From an uncultured Collinsella sp. (GTDB taxonomy: Bacteria; Actinomycetota; Coriobacteriia; Coriobacteriales; Coriobacteriaceae), in assembly GCA_938005465.1 (NCBI GenBank), contig CALLNU010000046.1:10138-74137 (forward strand): a stretch of DNA of 64,000 bases, written 5' to 3'. Below are positions 58,463 through 64,000 of this stretch, piece after piece. The position numbers were made by a program, and so were the translations under genes. Under the pieces are notes generated by a model. It did no database searches and was not told the DNA's origin. It was given only the letters and a program-made list of their open reading frames with translations. The first letter of the stretch is position 1. Every line of letters starts with the position of its first letter.

Positions 58463-59887
58463 CTAGCACACACCTTCCACAAAGCGGTCGAGCTCAACAA
58501 AACGGGAACCCTTGACCAGTACAACATCATGTTTTTCAAGCGCGCCGCCCATGCGGTCGAGCACCTGCTGATAATCGGAGAACACCTGGATGCGGTCCTC
58601 GTCCATGCCCATCATGCGCGCGGCATCGGCCATAAGCTGGGCCAGCTCACCACCCACGCACGCCAGCATGTCGAGCTTCTTGGCGGCGGCATAGGCGCCC
58701 ACGAGCTCATGCATGCGAGGAGCCTCATCGCCCATCTCGCCCATCTCGCCCAGGATCGCCATGCGAGACCCCGTGCACGAAAGCGAGCACAGCAGATCGA
58801 GGCCAGCAGCCATGGATTCGGCACTGGCGTTATAGGAATCGTCGATGACGCGGGCACCGCTCTTGGCGCGCTTGATCTCTTGGCGGTGACCGGTGATCGT
58901 GAGGCCCCTAAAGGCAGCATCGATCTGCTCGGGCGTCACGCCCAGGCGATAGGCAACCGCGGCGGCCTTAACGGCATTTGGGACGGACTGCACGCCGGGG
59001 ATGGCAAGCATGGTATCGATTGTCTCGCCCTGACCAAAATCGAGCGTAAAGACCGGACGGCCCTCGTCATCAACTCGAACGTCGCGGGCACGGACCTCAT
59101 CATCGTCCGAGACGCCGGCCAGCATCACGTCGATACCAGCAGGCTGGGCGAACGTATCGCGAATGAACGGCGTAAAGTCGTCCTCGCCGCCCAAAACCAG
59201 CAGCGGCAAGAAGTCGCCAGCGGCGCACATACCCTGGACAATCTCGGCCTTAGCGCGGGCGATGTTCTCGCGGCTACCCAAAATGCCGATATGAGAGGTA
59301 CCAATCTTGCTCACGATGGCAAGGTTGGGATTGGCGGACTGGGACAGGCGCTCGATCTCGTGGAAATGGTTCATGCCCATCTCGAGCACCAGGACCTCGG
59401 TATCGGCCGGAGCGGAAAGCACCGTGAGTGGCATGCCGATCAGGTTATTGAAATTGCCCTTGGTGGCCCAGACACGATAGCGCTTGGCGAGCACAGCGGC
59501 GAGCACGTCCTTGGTCGTCGTCTTGCCGATGGAACCGGTAATACCAACGACCAGGCAGCCAAGCTCCAGACGGTACGTGTGCGCCAAACGCAGCAGAAAC
59601 TCCTCGGGATCATCGGTCAGCAAGATGGCACAGCCCTTGTCCTGCGCCAGCGAGACCAGCTCGGCCTCGGGCTCACGCGTCATCACGACGGCGCCGGCAC
59701 CCGACTGGACGGCACGGGAAGCAAAATCATTGCCGTCGACGTTTTCACCGGGAAAGGCGACGAAAATCGTCCCTTCCTCGACCTGGCGCGAGTCGATAAC
59801 GCACCCGCGGCATACCTGATCGGCTTCTCCCGTCACGGTTCGGGCCCCTGTTGCGGCCGCGAGGTTGTTGACGGCGATCTCTATCAT
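58463..59887 (-). CDS. murF: UDP-MurNAc-tripeptide--D-Ala-D-Ala ligase MurF
   Basis: 474 aa. The Mur ligase ATP loop is GITGSIGKTTTKDVLAAVL (about residue 110), followed by EMGMNHFHEIERLS and the late VIDDSYNASAESMAAGLDLL block characteristic of MurF. It adds D-Ala-D-Ala to complete the pentapeptide. GGGGAG lies 5 nt before the ATG. In most clusters murE separates ftsI from murF. Here 127 bp of non-coding sequence lies between them and murE is missing. Confidence 0.95.
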   Translation of the reverse strand: MIEIAVNNLAAATGARTVTGEADQVCRGCVIDSRQVEEGTIFVAFPGENVDGNDFASRAVQSGAGAVVMTREPEAELVSLAQDKGCAILLTDDPEEFLLRLAHTYRLELGCLVVGITGSIGKTTTKDVLAAVLAKRYRVWATKGNFNNLIGMPLTVLSAPADTEVLVLEMGMNHFHEIERLSQSANPNLAIVSKIGTSHIGILGSRENIARAKAEIVQGMCAAGDFLPLLVLGGEDDFTPFIRDTFAQPAGIDVMLAGVSDDDEVRARDVRVDDEGRPVFTLDFGQGETIDTMLAIPGVQSVPNAVKAAAVAYRLGVTPEQIDAAFRGLTITGHRQEIKRAKSGARVIDDSYNASAESMAAGLDLLCSLSCTGSRMAILGEMGEMGDEAPRMHELVGAYAAAKKLDMLACVGGELAQLMADAARMMGMDEDRIQVFSDYQQVLDRMGGALEKHDVVLVKGSRFVELDRFVEGVC

Positions 59888-60014
59888 TGCAGCTCCCCTG
59901 TAAACCTAATAATGCTATCGGCGTATTGTATCCCAGCGCCGCGCATGCGTGGTGCAGGGCATGTGAACACCCCTCATATGGGACAACAAACCACGCCCCA
60001 AAGATTGTAACCCC

Positions 60015-61880
60015 CTACTTCGTGTGCGGGATACCCAGCACGTCGAGCGCGTTGGCCATAATGGACTGGAACGGCACCGCAGCGGCATCTGAGCCGCTCG
60101 GCGTTCCGTCGAGCGTGATATAGCACAGCACCTTGGGCGATTGTGCCGGTGCAAAGCCCATAAAGGACGACATGTAGTTCTCCTTGAGGTAGCCGCCGTT
60201 CTCGTCGGCTCGTTCGGCCGTACCGGTCTTACCCGCCACGTCATAGCCGTCAACCGCGCCGCCAACGCCCGTTCCCTCGGACACGACCGTCTGCATGCAC
60301 GATGTCACCTGGGATGCGGCGTCCTCCGAAATCGCGCGCTCGCCTTCGCCCCAGTCCTTCTCGTCGCCTTTGCTGGACTTATAGAAGTGCGGGGTCATCA
60401 TCACGCCGCCGTTGGCGATGCCGCCCACGGCACGTGCGATCTCAATCGGCGAGACGGACAGCGCCTGTCCAAAGCTCATCGAACCCAGCGTGGCGCCGTC
60501 ATACTGGTCACGCTCCTTGACGATGCCCAGGCTCTCGCCCGGAAAATCGACACCGGAGCTGTGACCTATGCCCCACTTGTCCACATAGGCGGCAAAGTCA
60601 TCCGCACCGATCTTGCGCCCCACCAGGACAAAGCCCACGTTGGACGAACGGCGCATCATCTCGCGCACATCCATGGTCATGGCATAGTCGCGCTTGTCGG
60701 CATCGGTGACGGTATCGTCACCCACCTTGATGCTCGCCGGCACCTCAAACGACGTACTCGATCGCACGACGCCCAAGTCGAAGCCGGCGCCCGCCACGAG
60801 CGTCTTAAAGACCGAGCCGGGCTCGTAGGCGTCGGTGACCAGGCGCAAGTTCATATCCTCGGTCTTGGCGTTTTCCAGATCGGTCTGGTCGTAGGTCGGG
60901 TACGAGCAGGCGGCGAGAATTTCACCAGTCGTGGGGTCGGTGACCAAAGCCGAGCCGTTCTTGGCCTTTGTCTTCTCGACAGCCTCCGCCAAAGCATCCT
61001 CAGCCGCTCGCTGCATATTGACGTCGAGCGTCGTCACGATGTCAACGCCGTCGACCGCAGCCACCTTTTTATAGGCACCGCCCGCGATATAGCTGCCGTC
61101 CCTCGCGCGCTCGCGCACGAGGGTACCATTCGTGCCGGTCAGAAGCTTGTTGTATTGCTTTTCGAGACCCGTCAAGCCGTCGTTGTCTACATTCACTACA
61201 CCCAGCACCTGCGATGCCAGATTGCCGTATGGATATACGCGCTTCATGGCCTGCTCAAAAAGCACGCCGGGCAGGTTCTTCTTCTCCAGCGCCGCAGCAT
61301 CGTCTTCGTCCACCTGGCGCTTGATATACACCCAGGTGCCATCGGACTCGACGAGCTTGCGGCAGGTCTTTTTATCGATTCCAGTTGCCTTGACCAGCGC
61401 CGACACCGTCTTGTCAACATCCTCGACAAGCTGCGGGTTCACGGCGATGTTGCGACATTCGACCGACGACGCCAGCACGTTACCGTTGCGGTCGTAGATG
61501 GTGCCGCGTTTGGCATAGAGGGTCTGTGCAAGCAGGCGGCGCGCATCGGCACGCTCGCGCAGTTTATCGGCTTCGACAATTTGATAGTCGGCAAGGCGAA
61601 AGACGCCCAAGCTCAAACCAAGCCCGATGAAGCCCATGATGGCTTTGCGGCGAGGCAGAGGCGTGCCTGTGAGCCATTCGGTCGACGAACTCTTGCGCGA
61701 CCTGGTGTTATGCATTTGAGGGCCGTCCGAGCCGCGAAGTCGCGACGCCGGGTCGTTGCCACGGGACTGCCCGGCGTTGTAAGATTGCCGACCCGTTCCT
61801 TGATAACCAGAACGTCCCCGCGACGAGGGACGTCCAGAACCGCGGCCCCCATCGGAACCGCGGCGATAGTCATTTGTCAT
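60015..61880 (-). CDS. ftsI: Class B penicillin-binding protein FtsI/PBP2-type transpeptidase
   Basis: 621 aa. A cytoplasmic Arg/Gly/Ser-rich disordered N-terminus of about 75 residues is followed by one membrane helix (about 80-98). The PBP dimer domain contains RGTIYDRNGNVLASS. The transpeptidase has Ser356 in PGSVFKT (SxxK), Ser412-Ser-Asn414 (SxN) and KTG at 551-553. It crosslinks septal peptidoglycan with FtsW. It lies 17 nt after the ftsL-like gene. Length and motifs fit septal FtsI rather than class A PBPs. Confidence 0.94.
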   Translation of the reverse strand: MTNDYRRGSDGGRGSGRPSSRGRSGYQGTGRQSYNAGQSRGNDPASRLRGSDGPQMHNTRSRKSSSTEWLTGTPLPRRKAIMGFIGLGLSLGVFRLADYQIVEADKLRERADARRLLAQTLYAKRGTIYDRNGNVLASSVECRNIAVNPQLVEDVDKTVSALVKATGIDKKTCRKLVESDGTWVYIKRQVDEDDAAALEKKNLPGVLFEQAMKRVYPYGNLASQVLGVVNVDNDGLTGLEKQYNKLLTGTNGTLVRERARDGSYIAGGAYKKVAAVDGVDIVTTLDVNMQRAAEDALAEAVEKTKAKNGSALVTDPTTGEILAACSYPTYDQTDLENAKTEDMNLRLVTDAYEPGSVFKTLVAGAGFDLGVVRSSTSFEVPASIKVGDDTVTDADKRDYAMTMDVREMMRRSSNVGFVLVGRKIGADDFAAYVDKWGIGHSSGVDFPGESLGIVKERDQYDGATLGSMSFGQALSVSPIEIARAVGGIANGGVMMTPHFYKSSKGDEKDWGEGERAISEDAASQVTSCMQTVVSEGTGVGGAVDGYDVAGKTGTAERADENGGYLKENYMSSFMGFAPAQSPKVLCYITLDGTPSGSDAAAVPFQSIMANALDVLGIPHTK

Positions 61881-61897
61881 ACTCAGCTACCGTCTTG

Positions 61898-62368
61898 CTA
61901 CTGAGCGGTCGCGGTCGCGTTGGCGCCCGCGGCTGCATCCTGCGAAAAGTCAAGTGTAACGCTCTCGCTGGGCTCCACCATGCCATAAGCGCCCGCAAGG
62001 TCGCGAATGCGCGTGTCGGCGCCATAGACCGAATGCATGACCTCCAGGTCGGAGCTCTCATCGGTCGCCTTTTCGAGCGTGCTGGTAAGCTCGGCGTTGC
62101 TGTTGAGCACCTGGGCCGTAACGCCGGCGAGCGCCACGCGGGCGACGCCGATCGTCATGAAGATAGCCGCAATGATGCATAACGTTTTAAGAACGCTCAT
62201 GAAAACCGGGCTTACCACCTGGTTTGCCTGACGGCCCGCGCCCGTGTAGACATCAAAGCGCGGCGCGCGCTGCTCACGGGGAGCAACGGGCGCCTGCGGC
62301 GTCTCACGATAGGCGGGCATGGCGTTCATATCATAGGCGAGTGCTGCGCTTGAAGTGTTGTAGCCCAT
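61898..62368 (-). CDS. ftsL: FtsL-like septum protein
   Basis: 156 aa, bitopic. A cytoplasmic Pro/Arg/Ala-rich segment (about 1-55), one membrane helix (about 57-82), then a short extracellular helical region (NSNAELTSTLEKATDESSDL) with coiled-coil potential and a flexible Ala-rich tail. Sequence similarity in FtsL/DivIC proteins is poor. The call rests mainly on topology and on its place between rsmH and ftsI. GGGAGG lies 9 nt before the ATG. Confidence 0.72.
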   Translation of the reverse strand: MGYNTSSAALAYDMNAMPAYRETPQAPVAPREQRAPRFDVYTGAGRQANQVVSPVFMSVLKTLCIIAAIFMTIGVARVALAGVTAQVLNSNAELTSTLEKATDESSDLEVMHSVYGADTRIRDLAGAYGMVEPSESVTLDFSQDAAAGANATATAQ

Positions 62369-62458
62369 GATATGCCGCCTCCCATCCCGAGTACGTTGGT
62401 AGTGTGTTTAAGCTTCGTTTATGGTGCGAGCGGGAGGTCCAATATCGCGCGGTCGCGT

Positions 62459-63424
62459 CTACAGACGCTGCGCCACGCGGATTTTGGCTGATCTCGCCCG
62501 AGGGTTGCGCTCAACCTCATCAGGCTGGGCAACCAAGGGTTTGCGGGTGATGACCTTGAGTATCGGCACGTTGCCGCACACGCACACCGGAATCTCCGGC
62601 GGACACGTGCACCCCTGGCTCATCTCCTTAAAGTGGTTCTTTACGATACGGTCCTCGAGCGAGTGATACGAGATGACGCAGATACGTCCGCCCGGGTTGA
62701 GCCACCTGGTGGCGGCATCAAGCCCTCGTTCGAGCACATCGAGCTCGTGATTGACCTCGATGCGAATGGCTTGGAAACTTTTCTTGGCCGGGTGTCCACC
62801 ATGCCGACGAGCGGCAGCCGGGATACCCGCCTTGATGATCTCGACAAATTGGCCGGTGGTTTCGATCGGTTCTTGCTCGCGGCGGCGCACGATCTCGCGC
62901 GCGATCTGCGAGGCGAACTTCTCTTCGCCGTAGACGCGTAGAATCCGGGCGAGGTCGTGTTCGTTATAGGTGTTGATGACCTCAGCTGCGTTTAAGGTGT
63001 TATTACCCGGATCCATCCGCATGTCCAATGGGGCGTCCTCGTTATACGAAAAGCCCCTGCCAGGGATATCGAGTTGCGGCGACGAAACGCCCAAATCGAA
63101 CAGGAAGCCATCGACCCCGGGCACCTCGGCCGAGCAAAGCAGCTCGTCCAAGTCGCCGAAGTTGCCCTTCAGCAGCTGGTGCGGAACGCCGGGAACCTCG
63201 CGGTCCAGACGGGCGCCAGCGGCCTCGAGGGCCATGTCGTCCTGATCGACGCCGAGCAAAAGGCCCGTCTCCCCCACCTGCGCGGCCATCTTTACCGAAT
63301 GGCCGGCACCGCCAAGGGTGCAATCGCAGACAACGGAGCCGCTCTTTAGCCGCAGCGACTCAAGCACTTCGCCGAGCATGACAGGTTCATGCCGATATTC
63401 TTGTGTCAAGATCCCACGCTCCAT
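62459..63424 (-). CDS. rsmH: 16S rRNA (cytosine-N4) methyltransferase RsmH (MraW)
   Basis: 321 aa. N-terminal HEPVMLGEVLESL, SAM loop CTLGGAGHS, FLFDLGVSSPQLD, RGFSYNEDAPLDMRMD, AIRIEVNHELDVLERGL and VISYHSLEDRIVKNHF are all family hallmarks. It methylates C1402 of 16S rRNA in the decoding centre. The ribosome site is weak. It lies 20 nt after mraZ, with which it is probably coupled. Confidence 0.97.
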   Translation of the reverse strand: MERGILTQEYRHEPVMLGEVLESLRLKSGSVVCDCTLGGAGHSVKMAAQVGETGLLLGVDQDDMALEAAGARLDREVPGVPHQLLKGNFGDLDELLCSAEVPGVDGFLFDLGVSSPQLDIPGRGFSYNEDAPLDMRMDPGNNTLNAAEVINTYNEHDLARILRVYGEEKFASQIAREIVRRREQEPIETTGQFVEIIKAGIPAAARRHGGHPAKKSFQAIRIEVNHELDVLERGLDAATRWLNPGGRICVISYHSLEDRIVKNHFKEMSQGCTCPPEIPVCVCGNVPILKVITRKPLVAQPDEVERNPRARSAKIRVAQRL

Positions 63425-63444
63425 CCGTTACCCGTGCCTTGCCC

Positions 63445-63879
63445 TTACGAGAAGAAGAGGTCCAGCAGGGCCTCATCGTCATCGTCCTCATCGGCCGCGG
63501 CGCGATCCCAAACCTCAAGGTGGTCGTAGTTGCCCACAACCGTGACCTCGCGGTCGAGGTTCGCCTGCTTGCGGAGAGACTCGGAAAGACCGATACGACC
63601 GGCGCTGTCCACGTCCATCGACGTGGTGCGCTTGTTGATCGCCCTCATGAGCTTCTGGTCGTTGATGTCACGCGGGTTAAAACCCTCGTGGCCCTCACGA
63701 CCCGCGAAGAGTCCTTCGACCCACTTATCGAAGGCCTCGGCAGAGAACACGTACAGAGCATCGACATCCAGGGCTTTGAACACGCGAACGTGCTCTCCAA
63801 GCTCCTCGCGAAGGGGTGCAGGCAGGGATAGACGACCTTTTGCATCGAGATTGCGCTCGTATGCACCCGTCATTCCCAT
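63445..63879 (-). CDS. mraZ: Transcriptional regulator MraZ
   Basis: 144 aa, two SpoVT/AbrB-like half domains. The first contains the DxxGR pattern in NLDAKGRLSLPAPLREEL, and the second SMDVDSAGRIGLSESLRKQA. An acidic tail (ADEDDDDEALLDLF) follows. MraZ rings bind GGGA/TGGG-type repeats and repress the dcw operon. Suitable repeats lie upstream at the window edge. GGGGAGG lies 6 nt before the ATG at 63879. A second ATG two codons later is possible. Confidence 0.95.
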   Translation of the reverse strand: MGMTGAYERNLDAKGRLSLPAPLREELGEHVRVFKALDVDALYVFSAEAFDKWVEGLFAGREGHEGFNPRDINDQKLMRAINKRTTSMDVDSAGRIGLSESLRKQANLDREVTVVGNYDHLEVWDRAAADEDDDDEALLDLFFS

Positions 63880-63947
63880 GTGCGCCCTCCCCTCGGTTAC
63901 TCAGATGGCACGTACGCGGGGAACCACCCCGCCTGTCGACGTCATCA

Positions 63948-64000
63948 ATAATATGGGGAACCGCCCCATTTTTCAACACCTGTCCCCACCCCTCCCCCAC
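63948..64000 (-). promoter_or_regulatory. mraZ (dcw operon) promoter and MraZ-box repeats
   Basis: On the minus strand, -35 TTGAAA (63971-63976) and -10 TATTAT (63948-63953) are separated by exactly 17 nt, about 70 nt before mraZ. Immediately upstream and overlapping, TGGGG-type units recur at 10-11 nt intervals (beginning near 63999, 63988, 63978 with a divergent unit, and 63968). This is the layout of an MraZ autoregulatory site. The array may continue beyond the window. Confidence 0.7.

Noticed and set aside
58112..60010. 632-aa plus-strand open frame opposite mraY and murF
   Set aside because: Long antisense frames are expected opposite GC-rich genes with C/G-ending codons; no motif or ribosome site, and both minus-strand genes are certain.

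Overview
The window is a gene-dense, GC-rich stretch of bacterial chromosome. The organism is most likely a gut member of the Coriobacteriia (Actinomycetota), probably Collinsella or a close relative. This is inferred from three things: the gene content (anaerobic double-cubane reductase, CyuA-type cysteine desulfidase, no ftsA beside ftsZ, sepF and divIVA present), the strong preference for C- or G-ending codons, and families of intergenic palindromes that I associate with that group. No tRNA gene, insertion sequence, prophage or CRISPR array was recognised.

Layout. 1-303: 5' part of a 2-hydroxyacyl-CoA dehydratase-like gene with an elaborate leader (304-600). 0.7-6.2 kb: molybdate import (modABC) and molybdopterin genes (mogA, moeA), all on the minus strand. 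6.4-9.3 kb: CLC-type anion transporter, lipid kinase and a release-factor-like rescue protein. 9.4-14.2 kb: xpt, an MFS pump, O-acetylhomoserine sulfhydrylase, a redox Cys protein and a YigZ protein. 14.3-17.6 kb: rnpB, rpsA and a HAD phosphatase, with two copies of a covarying structured element. 17.6-25.2 kb: cyuA, rpiB, ndk, argH, a small ORF, argG and a Cof-type phosphatase. 25.4-34 kb: polA, an M18 aminopeptidase, yaaA, a small membrane protein, thiC under a TPP riboswitch, and thiD. 34-40 kb: SGNH hydrolase, PARG-like protein, Bax-inhibitor-like protein, a PiT phosphate transporter with its DUF47 partner, and a nitroreductase.

40.2-64 kb is one long minus-strand division and cell-wall region. 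In transcription order it reads mraZ, rsmH, ftsL-like, ftsI, murF, mraY, murD, ftsW, murG, murC, murB, ftsQ, ftsZ, ylmD/yfiH, then the complete phosphate operon pstSCAB-phoU, then ylmE/yggS, sepF, ylmG/yggT and divIVA. The phosphate operon sits inside the normally contiguous ftsZ-ylmDE-sepF-ylmG-divIVA block, and pstS overlaps ylmD by ATGA. murE and ftsA are absent from the cluster.

The main points for a second look are: (1) a roughly 95-nt structured element present twice (14348-14444 and 17459-17552) whose outer stems differ in sequence but still pair; (2) the pst operon embedded in the division cluster behind a candidate PHO box; (3) several palindrome families, including a three-unit array of alternating orientation at 33893-34108, three TTGCGGTGRAATA-ended hairpins, and a perfect 33-bp inverted repeat at 25168-25297; (4) a ModB permease with an extra exported domain; (5) a PARG-like protein lacking the second glutamate of its QEE motif; (6) yggT apparently starting at a non-AUG codon.

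Limits: all calls come from reading the sequence and remembered family knowledge. No database search, folding or alignment program was run. Starts were chosen by ribosome binding site and family length.
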